Positions 18,711-28,718 are shown, counted from the first letter of the stretch. The stretch is DNA of 64,000 nucleotides from Pelagibacterium montanilacus (GCF_003992665.1 NZ_RZMX01000014.1:1-64000), one strand, 5' to 3'. Notes: generated from the sequence alone by a model not told the origin. Numbers and translations are program-made.

Positions 18711-20108
18711 ATGATCCGGACGCTCTTCATCCTCCTTGCCCTCACCCTACCGCTGCAGCCGCTCCATGCCCAGAGCGAGCGGCGCCTGCCCGAGAGCCGG
18801 GCCGAGATGCAGCTCAGTTTCGCCCCCGTGGTGCGTGATGTGGCTCCCGCGGTCGTCAATGTCTATGCGACGCGGATCAGCCAGCAGCGCCAGTCGTTCT
18901 TCGGGGATCCGTTTTTCGACCAGTTCTTTGGCCGCTCCCCGTTTCTGGAGCGCCGCCCGCAACAGTCCCAGTCGCTGGGATCTGGGGTGCTCGTCACCGA
19001 GGATGGCATGATCCTGACCAATAACCACGTGGTGGAAGGGGCGACCGACATCCGCGTCGCCATGAGCGATGGGCGGGAATACGCGGTCGATCTGGTCGTC
19101 GCCGACAGTGCAACAGACCTTGCCGTCCTCAAGGTGCGGTCGAGCGAGGGACGCGTTTTCCCAACCGTGCCGTTCGCCGATTCGGACTGGCTGGAAGTGG
19201 GGGATCTCGTTCTGGCCATCGGCAATCCGTTCGGGGTCGGCCAGTCCGTCTCGAGCGGCATCGTTTCCGCCCTGGCGCGGACGGGCATGGGAATCACCGA
19301 TTACCAGTTCTTCATCCAGACCGACGCGGCCATCAATCCGGGCAACTCGGGCGGTGCGCTGGTCAATCTCGATGGCGAACTGGTGGGGATCAACACTGCG
19401 ATCTTCACGCGCTCAGGCGGCTCGCAGGGCATCGGGTTCGCCATTCCCGCCAACATGGCCCGGGTGATCGCCAATGCGGCGGAAGAAGGTGGGGAGATCG
19501 TTCGTCCATGGCTGGGCGCGCGGCTGCAGGCGCTCGATACCGAGTTGGCCCGGGGGTTGGGGCTGGACACGCCGCGCGGGGCGCTGGTCGCCGAAGTTGC
19601 CGCCGACAGTCCGGCGGATCGGGCAGGGCTCGCCTCGGGCGATGTGATCGTCTCGATCGATGGGCTTCCCGTCGAGGACCCCGAGGCGCTGGACTACCGG
19701 CTGGCGACCAAGCCGATCGGCAGCACGGTCCAGGTGGAGTTCGTCAGGGGCGGCGAGATGAACATTTCAGACATCGATGTCGCTGCGGCGCCCGAGGATC
19801 TGGGCAACCGTGCCGAGATCGGCGGCGACACGCGGTTCGCCGGTGTCACGGCTGCCCAGCTCACGCCCGCCCTCGCGCAGGAGATCGGGCTGGGTTTTTC
19901 CGCGCAAGGCATCGTGATCGTTGAGGTCGCGCAGGGCAGCCCCGCCCAGCGCCTTGGTCTCAGGCCCGGCGATGTGATCCTGAGCCTGAACGGAAACGAG
20001 ATTCGTGATATCGAAACCTTCCAGGCCATCGCCAGCCAGCGGCCGCAGGGCTGGCAAATCGTGCTGCAGCGAGACGGCAGGGTAATACGGTCCTTTGTGA
20101 GTGGTTGA
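18711..20108 (+). CDS. Periplasmic DegP/DegQ-type serine protease (HtrA)
   Basis: This is a quality-control protease of the periplasm. The N-terminus (MIRTLFILLALTLPLQPLHA) is a signal peptide. The catalytic triad is H106 (TNNHVV), D136 (TDLAVL) and S213 (GNSGGA) when counted from 18711, and two PDZ domains follow (around residues 260-350 and 370-460). I chose 18711 because CGGGAA sits 7 nt upstream; ATG at 18705 is also possible. Longer in-frame sequence upstream runs antisense to the decarboxylase. Its TGA overlaps the rarA ATG. Confidence 0.94.
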   Translation: MIRTLFILLALTLPLQPLHAQSERRLPESRAEMQLSFAPVVRDVAPAVVNVYATRISQQRQSFFGDPFFDQFFGRSPFLERRPQQSQSLGSGVLVTEDGMILTNNHVVEGATDIRVAMSDGREYAVDLVVADSATDLAVLKVRSSEGRVFPTVPFADSDWLEVGDLVLAIGNPFGVGQSVSSGIVSALARTGMGITDYQFFIQTDAAINPGNSGGALVNLDGELVGINTAIFTRSGGSQGIGFAIPANMARVIANAAEEGGEIVRPWLGARLQALDTELARGLGLDTPRGALVAEVAADSPADRAGLASGDVIVSIDGLPVEDPEALDYRLATKPIGSTVQVEFVRGGEMNISDIDVAAAPEDLGNRAEIGGDTRFAGVTAAQLTPALAQEIGLGFSAQGIVIVEVAQGSPAQRLGLRPGDVILSLNGNEIRDIETFQAIASQRPQGWQIVLQRDGRVIRSFVSG

Positions 20109-21436
20109 TGAGCGATCTCTTTCCCGATGAAAAGCCGGCGCGGGCGCCCCAGATGCTCGACCCCGAGCGTCCGCTGGCGGATCGGCTGCGCCCGGCCAGT
20201 CTCGATGAGGTCATCGGCCAACTTCCCGTGCTCGGCCCCGAGGGCGCCCTTCGGCGCATGATTGCTTCTGGCCGGCTGGGATCGCTGATCCTCTGGGGGC
20301 CTCCGGGGACCGGCAAAACTACGGTGGCGCGCCTTCTGGCCGATGCGACGGACTACAGGTTCGAGCAGATATCGGCGATCTTCTCGGGCGTGGCCGATCT
20401 CAAGAAGGTATTCGAGACCGCCCGGACGGCGCGCCGCGCCGGCCAGCGAACCCTTTTGTTCGTGGACGAAATCCATCGGTTCAACCGGGCCCAGCAGGAC
20501 AGTTTTCTCCCCGTGATGGAAGACGGCACCGTGGTGCTTGTGGGGGCGACGACCGAGAACCCAAGCTTCGAGCTCAACGCGGCGCTTTTGAGCCGGGCGC
20601 AGGTGCTCAAGTTCACCAGCCTCGACCGTAGCGATCTCGACGCGCTGGCCAGCCGCGCGGAAACGGAGATCGGGCGGGCGCTGCCGCTCGACGAGCAGGC
20701 GCGGGAGACGCTGATCTCGCTCGCCGATGGCGACGGACGGGCGTTCCTCGGTCTGATCGAGGAGATCGATGCGGCGACGGGCCCTAAGGATATGCTCGAT
20801 CATGACGGGCTGACGCGGCTGGTCCAGCGCCGGGCGCCAATCTACGACAAGGGCCAGGACGGGCACTACAACCTGATTTCGGCGCTGCACAAGACGGTGC
20901 GCGGGTCCGACCCGGATGCGGCGCTTTATTATTTCGCGCGAATGATCGATGCGGGCGAAGACCCGATGTACCTCGCTCGCCGGCTGATCCGCATGGCGGT
21001 CGAGGATATCGGCATGGCCGATCCCCAGGCCCTGCCGATCGCGACGGCGGCCAAGGATGCCTACCATATGCTCGGTTCGCCCGAAGGGGAGCTGGCTCTG
21101 GCCCAGGTGGTCGTCTATCTGGCGACGGCGCCCAAATCCAACGCCGTCTACAACGCCTATAACACGGCGCTGTCGCTGGCCAAGCGCACGGGATCGCCGA
21201 TCCCGCCCATGACGATCCTCAATGCCCCCACCAAGCTGATGAAGACAGAAGGCTACGGTGAGGGCTACATCTACGACCACGATACGCCCGAGGGCTTTTC
21301 CGGGCAGGAGTATTTCCCCGAGGCGATCGGACGGCAGGATTTCTACAAGCCCGTCGAGCGTGGATTTGAGCGCGATATCCGCAAGCGCATGGACTATTTC
21401 TCCAAGCTGCGTTCCGTACGCCGAGACGGCCAGTGA
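20108..21436 (+). CDS. rarA: Replication-associated recombination protein A (AAA+ ATPase)
   Basis: RarA/MgsA is a clamp-loader-like ATPase that acts at stalled forks. The 442-aa protein has Walker A GPPGTGKTT near residue 62, Walker B FVDEIHRFN near 118, and sensor sequence VGATTENPSFELN; the C-terminal MgsA tetramerisation domain includes EGEGYIYDHD-like GEGYIYDHDTPEGFSGQEYF. The ATG at 20108 overlaps the htrA stop (TGATG); a TTG three bases upstream is less likely. Confidence 0.96.
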   Translation: MSDLFPDEKPARAPQMLDPERPLADRLRPASLDEVIGQLPVLGPEGALRRMIASGRLGSLILWGPPGTGKTTVARLLADATDYRFEQISAIFSGVADLKKVFETARTARRAGQRTLLFVDEIHRFNRAQQDSFLPVMEDGTVVLVGATTENPSFELNAALLSRAQVLKFTSLDRSDLDALASRAETEIGRALPLDEQARETLISLADGDGRAFLGLIEEIDAATGPKDMLDHDGLTRLVQRRAPIYDKGQDGHYNLISALHKTVRGSDPDAALYYFARMIDAGEDPMYLARRLIRMAVEDIGMADPQALPIATAAKDAYHMLGSPEGELALAQVVVYLATAPKSNAVYNAYNTALSLAKRTGSPIPPMTILNAPTKLMKTEGYGEGYIYDHDTPEGFSGQEYFPEAIGRQDFYKPVERGFERDIRKRMDYFSKLRSVRRDGQ

Positions 21437-21494
21437 CGGGACGGACTTTTCCCGTTAGAACGGCGCGAAATTGTTGGAACGACAGGCAGGCCAG

Positions 21495-22496
21495 ATGAGC
21501 GGCGTACAATTGCGCGAAGTGAGCAGAGACGAAGACGGGATGCGGCTCGACCGCTGGTTCTCGATCCATTTCGCGCAGCTTCCGTTCGGACGGCTCCAGA
21601 AATTGCTGCGCTCGGGACAAGTGCGGGTGGACAGCGGGCGCGTGCAGAGCAGCACAAGGCTGGCTGCCGGTCAGACGGTGCGGGTGCCGCCGCTGGGCGA
21701 GGCCCCTGAAAAACCCGCGAGTGGACCGGCCCGGGTCAACGACAAGGATGCCGCGTTCTTGCGGGACCTCATTCTCTATGAGGATGACGAGATATACGTA
21801 CTCAACAAGCCGCACGGGCTGGCGGTGCAGGGCGGCTCGGGGACGCGCCGGCATATCGACGGCATGCTGCGCAGCATGCCCAACAAGAAGGGCGAGCCGC
21901 CGCGGTTGGTGCACAGGCTGGACCGGGACACCTCCGGCTGCCTGTTGGTGGCCAAGACGCGTGCGGCGGCCAGCCATTTCGGCGCGGTCTTCCGGTCGCG
22001 GTCCGCGCGCAAGATCTACTGGGCGGTGACGGCGGGCGTTCCGGTTCCCCGCCAGGGGCGCATTTCCTGCTTTCTGGCCAAGCAGGGGACGCGGGACGGC
22101 GAGCAGATGGTGGTCGTCGAGAACGGGACCGAGGGGGCTCAGCATTCGGTCAGCCATTACTCGGTGACCGATAGCGCGGCCAACAAGTTCGCCTGGATCA
22201 CGCTCAAGCCGGTGACCGGGCGCACGCATCAGTTGCGCGTGCACATGATGGAACTGGGCACGCCGATCCTCGATGATCCGCGCTACTTCATCACCGACAA
22301 CTGGAATTTCGAGCGACCCGAGGAACTGGGCCAGGGCCTTCACCTCCATGCGCGCCGGCTGGCGCTGCCGCTGCCCGGCGGCAAGCGGTTCGACATCACC
22401 GCGCCTTTACCGCCTCACATGGTCACCACCTTCGATGCCCTGGGCTTCGATTCCGAGCGCTATGATGCGCAGAACACCGATCCCGAGGATGAATGA
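21495..22496 (+). CDS. rluC: RluA/RluC-family 23S rRNA pseudouridine synthase
   Basis: The enzyme isomerises uridine to pseudouridine in 23S rRNA. From the ATG at 21495 it is 333 aa: an N-terminal S4 RNA-binding domain (MRLDRWFSIHFAQLPFGRLQ) and the RluA catalytic core with HRLDRDTSGCLL, whose aspartate is the nucleophile, and GRTHQLRVHMMELG. The RluC assignment is by overall length and S4 domain; RluD-like specificity cannot be excluded. Its stop overlaps the next gene by 4 bp. Confidence 0.93.
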   Translation: MSGVQLREVSRDEDGMRLDRWFSIHFAQLPFGRLQKLLRSGQVRVDSGRVQSSTRLAAGQTVRVPPLGEAPEKPASGPARVNDKDAAFLRDLILYEDDEIYVLNKPHGLAVQGGSGTRRHIDGMLRSMPNKKGEPPRLVHRLDRDTSGCLLVAKTRAAASHFGAVFRSRSARKIYWAVTAGVPVPRQGRISCFLAKQGTRDGEQMVVVENGTEGAQHSVSHYSVTDSAANKFAWITLKPVTGRTHQLRVHMMELGTPILDDPRYFITDNWNFERPEELGQGLHLHARRLALPLPGGKRFDITAPLPPHMVTTFDALGFDSERYDAQNTDPEDE

Positions 22497-23164
22497 TGAG
22501 CGCGCCGCGTCTCATCATGTTCGATATGGACGGCACGCTCATCGATTCCGGGGCGATCATCGCCGAGCACATGGCGGCGGCGTTCGTCAGCCATGGGCTG
22601 GACGCGCCGACGCGCGACAAGACCAACACGATCATCGGGTTGTCGCTGGAACTTGCGGTTCAGAATCTGGCGCAATGCGACGCCGAGACCGCGCTGACAC
22701 TCGCCGAAACCTATCGCGGGCATTATCGGGCGATGTTGGCGGCCGGGGAGCGGCATGAGCCGCTCTACGCGGGCGCGCTGGACGCGCTGGTGCGGCTGAG
22801 GGCCCATGAGGCGTCCCTTCTGGGGATCGCGACGGGCAAGGGGCTGAGCGGGGTGCACCGCATCCTGGCGCTCCACGATCTCGCCGACCATTTCGTGACG
22901 TTGCAGACCCCCGATCACAATCCGTCCAAGCCCCACCCGGGCATGATCCTGCGTGCCTGCTCTGAGACAGGTATCGATCCCGACCGCACAGTGATGATCG
23001 GGGATACGGTTTTCGACATGGAACTGGGTCGTGCCGCAGGGGCCAGGACAATCGGGGTAACCTGGGGATACCACGACCGCGTAGCGCTCGAGGAGTCGGG
23101 CGCCGAGATCATCGTGCACGATTATGCCGATCTCGATGCGGCGATTGAAAAGGTGCTGAGCTGA
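22493..23164 (+). CDS. HAD-superfamily phosphatase (phosphoglycolate-phosphatase-like)
   Basis: The 223-aa HAD hydrolase has motif I DMDGTLIDSG with the nucleophilic Asp, motif II around LGIATGKG, and motif IV GDTVFDMELGRAAG. A helical cap lies between motifs I and II, as in Gph-like enzymes. The substrate is undefined. Two start codons occur in tandem (22493, 22496) overlapping the rluC stop. Its own TGA overlaps the next ATG. Confidence 0.88.
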   Translation: MMSAPRLIMFDMDGTLIDSGAIIAEHMAAAFVSHGLDAPTRDKTNTIIGLSLELAVQNLAQCDAETALTLAETYRGHYRAMLAAGERHEPLYAGALDALVRLRAHEASLLGIATGKGLSGVHRILALHDLADHFVTLQTPDHNPSKPHPGMILRACSETGIDPDRTVMIGDTVFDMELGRAAGARTIGVTWGYHDRVALEESGAEIIVHDYADLDAAIEKVLS

Positions 23165-23949
23165 TGCGCGAATTCCTCGAAGAAGCCCTGGATCATCGCG
23201 ACGACGGGTACGGGCGCTCCCAGAAGCAACAGCGGCGCGAATTGCCCAAGAGGTTCTATACCGAGGTGGCGGTCGCGTCTGCGGAGGGCGGGCACACGGT
23301 GACCCTGGACGGGCGGACCATCAAGACGCCGACCAAGCGGTCCGTCGTGGTGCCCAGCCGGATCCTGGCCGAACGGATGAGCGCGGAATGGTCAGCCCAG
23401 GGAACCCATATCGATCCCGAGACCATGCCGCACATCAAGCTGATCAACTCTGCTGTCGAAGGCGGCGAGCCAGCGCGCGTGCCGCTGATCGATGAGGTGC
23501 TCAAGTTCTGCGCCAACGATCTGCTGCTTTATCGCGCGGACACCCCGCGCGAACTGGTCGAACGGCAGGAGAAGGTCTGGGACGACGTGCTGATCAGACT
23601 CGCGCGCCACCATGGGGTCAGCTTTGCGCCCACGGTGGGGGTCATGCACCGGGACCAGCCGTCCGACACGCTGGCGCGGCTCCGGGCGCGGCTCGATCCG
23701 CTCGATTTCATCACCGCCACTGCGATGGTCTCGATCACCGGCATCATGGGCTCCGGTCTCTTGGCCATGGCCCACTACGACAGGCTGATCGATCGCGACG
23801 CGGCTTGGACCGCCGCCCATGTGGACGAAGACTACCAGATGTCGCTCTGGGGCGAGGATTACGAGGCGGCGGCGCGACGCGCCCGCCGGCGGATCGATTT
23901 TGACGCCGCTGTCAACGTGATCGAATGGTTGAGGGACCCCGAGGTTTAG
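23164..23949 (+). CDS. ATP12-family F1-ATPase assembly chaperone
   Basis: ATP12 proteins bind the alpha subunit of F1 before hexamer assembly and occur in mitochondria and alphaproteobacteria. The 261-aa length is typical; LPKRFYTEVAVA, VTLDGRTIKTPTKR and SLWGEDYEAAARRARRR are characteristic. It overlaps the HAD gene by 1 bp (TGATG) and its stop codon overlaps that of convergent folK, so the two genes share four base pairs. Confidence 0.93.
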   Translation: MREFLEEALDHRDDGYGRSQKQQRRELPKRFYTEVAVASAEGGHTVTLDGRTIKTPTKRSVVVPSRILAERMSAEWSAQGTHIDPETMPHIKLINSAVEGGEPARVPLIDEVLKFCANDLLLYRADTPRELVERQEKVWDDVLIRLARHHGVSFAPTVGVMHRDQPSDTLARLRARLDPLDFITATAMVSITGIMGSGLLAMAHYDRLIDRDAAWTAAHVDEDYQMSLWGEDYEAAARRARRRIDFDAAVNVIEWLRDPEV

Positions 23950-24389
23950 CGTTGGGGCGCCTTGCGCTCCAAAAGCCAGTCGGCGACCTCCGGGGCGATC
24001 TCACGGACCGGCACCATTACGAAATCGCGTTTGTGGGCATATGGATGGGGCAGGGTGAGCCGATCGGTCTCGATCTGGGCCCGATCATAGGCGATCACGT
24101 CGATATCGATGACCCTCGGGCCCCAGTGTCGGGTGCGCACGCGGCCCATCTCGGCTTCGGTGCCGAGGCAGAGATCGAGCAATTGCAGAGGCGCCAGCGA
24201 TGTGTCGATGGCGATGGCAGCGTTGTGGAAATCCCCTTGATCAGTGTCGCCCCAGGGCGCGGTGACGATCGTTGTCGAGCGTTCGAGCAACGCCACGTTC
24301 GGGTGCTTGCCAATCGCCTCGATCGCCCTAGCGATCATTTCGGCAGGGGCCTCGAGATTTGCGCCCAGCGCGAGAATGGCGAAGGCCAT
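23946..24389 (-). CDS. folK: 6-hydroxymethyl-7,8-dihydropterin pyrophosphokinase (HPPK)
   Basis: FolK transfers pyrophosphate from ATP to hydroxymethyl-dihydropterin in folate synthesis. From ATG 24389 it is 147 aa; LALGANLEAP is the N-terminal signature, and GPRVIDIDVIAYD has the metal-binding aspartates, followed by LPHPYAHKRDFVMVP. A GTG three bases further upstream is an alternative. Its ATG overlaps the folB TGA, so folB and folK are coupled. Confidence 0.96.
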   Translation of the reverse strand: MAFAILALGANLEAPAEMIARAIEAIGKHPNVALLERSTTIVTAPWGDTDQGDFHNAAIAIDTSLAPLQLLDLCLGTEAEMGRVRTRHWGPRVIDIDVIAYDRAQIETDRLTLPHPYAHKRDFVMVPVREIAPEVADWLLERKAPQR

Positions 24390-24775
24390 CACACCTGCTC
24401 GCGGGTGCGCAGAATTTCGATTGCGGCCTCACCGGCGACGATGGGCAGAGGGGCCTCTGGCTTGCGCACGCGGATGCGGATCCAGTCCAGCCGATCGAAC
24501 CTGCCGAAAAGACGCTGCATGATGTGCAGCCCCAGCGCCTCGATCAGCTTGAAACGGCGCTCTTCGAAGGCCTCTTTCACGAGATCATAGACGTCCGCAT
24601 AGGAGATGGTCGCCGAGACCTCATCGGCCTTCGCGGCCGGGCCGAGATCCATGCCCAGCTCGAGGTCGATCCGGAAGCGCTGGCCCAAGGCGTTCTCTTC
24701 CATCATGACGCCGTGATAGCCGTAAAAGGCAAGGCCCGCGAGGATGATGCGGTCCGTGTCGCCAAAGGAGTCCAT
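24389..24775 (-). CDS. folB: Dihydroneopterin aldolase
   Basis: FolB cleaves dihydroneopterin to hydroxymethyl-dihydropterin and glycolaldehyde. The start at 24775 (MDSFGDTDRIILAGLAFYGY) gives 128 aa, the family length; the longer open frame upstream is antisense and overlaps folP, so it is rejected. The family motif FYGYHGV and later KLIEALGLHIMQRLF are present. It sits 4 bp after folP and overlaps folK by one base. Confidence 0.95.
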   Translation of the reverse strand: MDSFGDTDRIILAGLAFYGYHGVMMEENALGQRFRIDLELGMDLGPAAKADEVSATISYADVYDLVKEAFEERRFKLIEALGLHIMQRLFGRFDRLDWIRIRVRKPEAPLPIVAGEAAIEILRTREQV

Positions 24776-24779
24776 AAGT

Positions 24780-25634
24780 CTATTCCCCGCCAGGTTCGGG
24801 CGGACCATAAGCCGCGGCCTGTGCCACGCGCAAGGCATCGCGGTTTTCGCGCACATCATGAACGCGGAAGACCTGCCCGCCCTTGAGCCAGCCAAGGACC
24901 GACGTTGCCACGGTGCCCGCAACGCGGGCTTCGGGACCGACGTCCAGAAGCTTGCCCAGCATGGATTTGCGCGAGGTCCCCACCAGAAGTGGGAAGCCCA
25001 TCGACGCCAATTCATCGAGTCTGTTGAGGAGGATATAGTTTTCCCTGAAAGTCTTGGCGAAACCGAAGCCAGGGTCGAGAATGATGGCCTCGCGCGGGAT
25101 GCCGGCGTCGAGCGCGATGGTGATCGAGGCCTCCAGCCAGCGCCTGATTTCCCCTAGCAGGTCCTTGTCCCGGTCACGATCGGGATCCCAGTGCATGGCG
25201 ATGGCCGGCACGCCATGATGGGCTGCGACCGCTGCGATTTCGGGTTCGCGGCGAAACCCATGGACGTCGCTGACGATCCGCGCACCGGCCTGAATCGCCT
25301 GATCGGCGACGAGAGCCTTATAGGTGTCGATCGAGATCGGAGCGCGCATTCCCGCGTCGGCCAAGGTATCTAGGACTGGCATGATGCGGTCGAGCTCGGC
25401 CTGCACGCCCACTTCCTCCGAGCCGGGGCGGGTGCTTTCCCCGCCCACGTCGATGATGTCCGCGCCCTCGGCGACCATGATGCGGGCCTGGGCCAGCGCC
25501 GCGTCCACGCTGTCGTGTCGGCCTCCGTCCGAGAAGCTGTCGGGCGTGACGTTGAGGATGCCCATCACAAGCGGGGCCGGGCCCAGGCGCAGGAAACCGC
25601 CCGGAAAGGGTATGTCCCTCTCCGGATGGATCAT
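24780..25634 (-). CDS. folP: Dihydropteroate synthase
   Basis: FolP condenses p-aminobenzoate with hydroxymethyl-dihydropterin pyrophosphate; it is the sulfonamide target. The 284-aa protein has the signatures [16 protein letters not shown] near residue 24 and [14 protein letters not shown] near 60, and [13 protein letters not shown] near 220. It overlaps the rimO stop by 4 bp and leads folB-folK. Confidence 0.97.
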   Translation of the reverse strand: MIHPERDIPFPGGFLRLGPAPLVMGILNVTPDSFSDGGRHDSVDAALAQARIMVAEGADIIDVGGESTRPGSEEVGVQAELDRIMPVLDTLADAGMRAPISIDTYKALVADQAIQAGARIVSDVHGFRREPEIAAVAAHHGVPAIAMHWDPDRDRDKDLLGEIRRWLEASITIALDAGIPREAIILDPGFGFAKTFRENYILLNRLDELASMGFPLLVGTSRKSMLGKLLDVGPEARVAGTVATSVLGWLKGGQVFRVHDVRENRDALRVAQAAAYGPPEPGGE

Positions 25635-26977
25635 TGGATGGGCCGGCCGGGTTCGGCGTATAGGTCGTAGGCGTCGGAATCCGTCACCGTTACCTCGATC
25701 ATGTCCCCGGGCTTAACGCCGGTCACATTGTCCACGATCACATTGCCGTCGATGTCGGGTGCATCCCATTTGGAGCGGGCGATGGCCTGTTCCTCGTCGG
25801 GGCGGACATCGTCCACCAGGACGTCGATGGTGCGGCCGACCTTTTCGGCCAGCCGGGAGATAGAGACCTCCTGAAGCGCTTCCATCAGCCGCCCGTAACG
25901 CTCCTGCTTGAGCTCGTCGGGAATCTCGGCAAGGCCCAGATCATTGGCCTTTGCGCCGGTGACGGGCTCGTAGGGGAAGGCGCCGGCCCGGTCGATCCGC
26001 GTCTCGCGGACCCAGTCAAGCAGCATCTCGAAATCTTCATCGGTCTCGCCGGGGAAGCCGACGATGAAGGTCGAGCGCACCGCAAGATCCGGGCACATTT
26101 CGCGCCACTTGCGGATGCGGTCGGCCGTCTTTTCCTGATTGGCAGGACGGCGCATGGATTTGAGCACCTGGGGGGAGGCGTGCTGGAACGGAATGTCGAG
26201 GTAAGGCAGGATCACGCCGTCGGCCATCAGGGGGATGACCTTGTCTACATGCGGGTAGGGATAAACGTAGTGCATGCGCACCCAAGCGCCCAGTTGCCCG
26301 AGCTCTTCGGCCAGCGTCTGGAAGCGTGCCTCGACCTGTCGGCCCCGATAAGGCGACGTGGCGTATTTGAGATCCACGCCATAGGCGCTGGTGTCCTGGG
26401 AGATGACCATGATCTCCTTGACGCCGGCCTTGACCAGTCGCTCTGCCTCATAGAGCACCGAGGCGATGGGCCGGGACACGAGATCGCCGCGGATCGAGGG
26501 GATGATGCAGAAGGTGCAGCGATTGTTGCAGCCCTCTGAAATCTTGAGATAGGCGTAGTGGCGCGGAGTCAGCCTCAGGCCCTGCTCGGGCACCAGGTCC
26601 ACATAGGCATTGGGCACGGGTGGCAGGTGCTCATGGACGGCGCCCACGACGGCCTCATACTGGTGCGGGCCCGAGACGGCCAGCACTCCGGGATGGGTCC
26701 TGCGGATGAGTTCTTCCTCGCCCCCGAGACATCCGGTGACGATGACCTTGCCGTTCTCGGCTATCGCTTCGCCGATGGCGTCGAGGCTCTCTTCCTTGGC
26801 GCTGTCGAGAAAGCCGCACGTGTTGACGATCACGACATCGGCGCCCTCGTAGGACGGCGAGAAGCTGTAGCCCTGCGCACGCAGGGTGGTCAGGATGCGT
26901 TCGGAGTCTACCAGCGCCTTGGGGCAACCAAGGCTCACGAGTCCGATCCTGGGGGCAGTCTGTGTCGGCGCGCTCAT
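25631..26977 (-). CDS. rimO: Ribosomal protein S12 methylthiotransferase
   Basis: RimO is a radical-SAM enzyme that adds a beta-methylthio group to an aspartate of S12. The 448-aa protein has the UPF0004 N-terminal cysteines ([30 protein letters not shown]), the radical-SAM cluster [16 protein letters not shown] and a C-terminal TRAM domain (residues about 380-445). It is first in a probable rimO-folP-folB-folK operon, an arrangement joining ribosome modification to folate synthesis. Confidence 0.97.
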   Translation of the reverse strand: MSAPTQTAPRIGLVSLGCPKALVDSERILTTLRAQGYSFSPSYEGADVVIVNTCGFLDSAKEESLDAIGEAIAENGKVIVTGCLGGEEELIRRTHPGVLAVSGPHQYEAVVGAVHEHLPPVPNAYVDLVPEQGLRLTPRHYAYLKISEGCNNRCTFCIIPSIRGDLVSRPIASVLYEAERLVKAGVKEIMVISQDTSAYGVDLKYATSPYRGRQVEARFQTLAEELGQLGAWVRMHYVYPYPHVDKVIPLMADGVILPYLDIPFQHASPQVLKSMRRPANQEKTADRIRKWREMCPDLAVRSTFIVGFPGETDEDFEMLLDWVRETRIDRAGAFPYEPVTGAKANDLGLAEIPDELKQERYGRLMEALQEVSISRLAEKVGRTIDVLVDDVRPDEEQAIARSKWDAPDIDGNVIVDNVTGVKPGDMIEVTVTDSDAYDLYAEPGRPIQ

Positions 26978-27023
26978 AGGGCGGCTGTCCGGTCCGTTTT
27001 CAAAGCGGGTGTCATAGCGAAAT

Positions 27024-27049
27024 GCCGGCGAAGGTCAATCTTTGCCGGC
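27024..27049 (-). terminator. Hairpin after the DUF4282 gene
   Basis: GCCGGCGAAG (27024-27033) pairs with CTTTGCCGGC (27040-27049) around a 6-nt loop with one internal mismatch, in the 106-bp gap between the DUF4282 gene and rimO. No T tract follows on the - strand, so it is only a weak terminator candidate. Confidence 0.35.
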
Positions 27050-27083
27050 CCATGCACCTGTGCATTGTCGTTTTTGTGGCAGG

Positions 27084-27629
27084 TCAGGGCTTGTCCTGCT
27101 CTGCCGGCGATGGGGCGATGGCATCCGAACCCTCACCGGTCTTCGGTGCGGCGGGTTCGGGGGATTTGGGTTCGGCCGGTACAGGCGCAGTCTTGGCACC
27201 TGTCGGGGTCAGCGTGGCGCCGGGTGCAGCCGTCGCAGCGCGGGCGGGGGCAGCCGTATCCTCGTCGTCCTCTTCCTCGGCGAGTTCTTCAATGGCGTCG
27301 CGGACGTCATCGAGCAGCGATGCGCCGGCGCGCGGGCGCGTGACCTGGGAAGCCTCGCTCTGGTGAGCCCGGAAGTAGACGATCACGGCCTCGCAGAAGA
27401 CGCGTAGGACGATGAAGGACAGCATGCCGAACACCACGATCTCGAGCAGGCCCCAAAGCCCGTTCCCGAAACCGAAGCGGAAGGAATAAAAGAAGTGATT
27501 GACCGCCCACAGAACGATGGCGGCCAGACCGAGGAAATAGAGCACCGTCACGATGCGCGGGGTGATAATCCGCTTGAGATCGAAAAGAATCGACCCCGTC
27601 GCAAGCTTTCTCAGATCGTCGAAATTCAT
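27084..27629 (-). CDS. DUF4282 domain-containing membrane protein
   Basis: The 181-aa protein has two hydrophobic segments (about residues 26-46, VTVLYFLGLAAIVLWAV, and 58-80), then an acidic stretch (EELAEEEDDED) and a long Pro/Ala-rich C-terminal tail that is probably disordered. DUF4282 proteins have no known function. The ATG at 27629 (MNFDDLRKLATGSILFDLKR) has an AGGAATGG SD; the longer frame upstream overlaps lipB antisense-free sequence and is rejected. Confidence 0.8.
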   Translation of the reverse strand: MNFDDLRKLATGSILFDLKRIITPRIVTVLYFLGLAAIVLWAVNHFFYSFRFGFGNGLWGLLEIVVFGMLSFIVLRVFCEAVIVYFRAHQSEASQVTRPRAGASLLDDVRDAIEELAEEEDDEDTAAPARAATAAPGATLTPTGAKTAPVPAEPKSPEPAAPKTGEGSDAIAPSPAEQDKP

Positions 27630-27666
27630 TGCACCATTCCTTTCCCGTGATGGGGAATCAATCGCA

Positions 27667-28407
27667 TCAAGCGTGCGGGCCGGAGGGAGGAGAGGCAAGC
27701 CCGACGGGCCCGAAATGCCGTTCGAACGCGGTCCTGAGCGCGGTGTCGACCTCGGCCATCGACGCCAGATGTCCCAGCGCTTCCATGCTGGTCACACCGT
27801 GATCGGAGATACCGCAGGGCACGATACCCGAATAATGCTCGAGATCGGGTGAAACATTGAGCGAAATGCCGTGGAATGTCACCCAGCGCGACACGCGCAC
27901 CCCGATCGCCGCGATCTTTTCTTCCACTAAGGGCCCTTTGTCGGGCCGGCGCACCCAGACCCCGATCCGGCCCTCGCGCTTCTCGCCCTTGATGTTGAAC
28001 GCTGCCAGGGTATCGATGACCCAGTTCTCGAGCGCGGACACGAGGCAGCGGATGTCGCGGCCGCGCTCCCTGAGATCGAGCATGACATAGGCCACGCGCT
28101 GGCCGGGCCCGTGATAGGTGTACTGGCCGCCTCGGCCGGCATCGAAGACCGGGAATCGGGTGGGAACGAGCAAATCGTCGGCGCGGGCCGAGGTGCCAGC
28201 CGTGTAAAGGGGCGGGTGCTCGAGAAGCCACACCGCTTCTCCGGCTTGGCCATCGGCGATGGCGCGCGTGCGTGTGCGCATCGTTTCGAGCGCCTCGGGG
28301 TAGGCGACCACCGAATCGGATATGGACCATTGCACCGGCTCGCGATCGGCGCGGAGAAGGGCGGGGATGCCGCAGGCTTGGTCGTCCCTTAACGCTTCGC
28401 TAACCAT
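27667..28407 (-). CDS. lipB: Lipoyl(octanoyl) transferase
   Basis: LipB moves octanoate from ACP to lipoyl domains. The 246-aa protein has [14 protein letters not shown] near residue 62, [20 protein letters not shown] near 93, [20 protein letters not shown] with the catalytic lysine, and the catalytic cysteine in [13 protein letters not shown]. The start is ATG 28407. It is divergent from the FliN-like gene with a 77-bp spacer. Confidence 0.95.
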   Translation of the reverse strand: MVSEALRDDQACGIPALLRADREPVQWSISDSVVAYPEALETMRTRTRAIADGQAGEAVWLLEHPPLYTAGTSARADDLLVPTRFPVFDAGRGGQYTYHGPGQRVAYVMLDLRERGRDIRCLVSALENWVIDTLAAFNIKGEKREGRIGVWVRRPDKGPLVEEKIAAIGVRVSRWVTFHGISLNVSPDLEHYSGIVPCGISDHGVTSMEALGHLASMAEVDTALRTAFERHFGPVGLASPPSGPHA

Positions 28408-28484
28408 GATGGGCCGATTCTCCAGCGGGGCATCCGGCCTCGATGCGATTCTCGGCGCTTGGCGCCTGTGCGGTCAGGTTGTGA

Positions 28485-28718
28485 ATGAATACGCTTGAAA
28501 CCATAGACGTGGACATATCCGTTGAACTGGGGTCGACGACGCTGCCGATCCATCACCTGCTGCGGCTGGGCCGAGGCGCGGTGATCGAGCTCGACGCGCT
28601 CGAGACCGATCCGATGCGTATCTACGCCAACAATACACTGATCGCAAAAGGGGAGATCCAGGTCGACGAGGGCAATCTCAATGTGGTGGTGACCGAGAAG
28701 GTCATCAAGCCCGCATGA
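28485..28718 (+). CDS. Orphan FliN/SpoA-domain protein
   Basis: The 77-aa protein is a bare SpoA (surface presentation of antigens) domain: TIDVDISVELGSTTLPIHHL, then LRLGRGAVIELD and a C-terminal beta strand (NLNVVVTEKV). FliN in the flagellar C-ring has this domain after an N-terminal extension; the extension is missing here. No flagellar or type III secretion gene is near. It may be a real motor-switch subunit displaced from its cluster or a paralog. Confidence 0.82.
   Translation: MNTLETIDVDISVELGSTTLPIHHLLRLGRGAVIELDALETDPMRIYANNTLIAKGEIQVDEGNLNVVVTEKVIKPA

Noticed and set aside
24776-25015. N-terminal extension of FolB
   Set aside because: The extra 80 residues lie inside folP in another frame and lack homology; the 128-aa form is complete.
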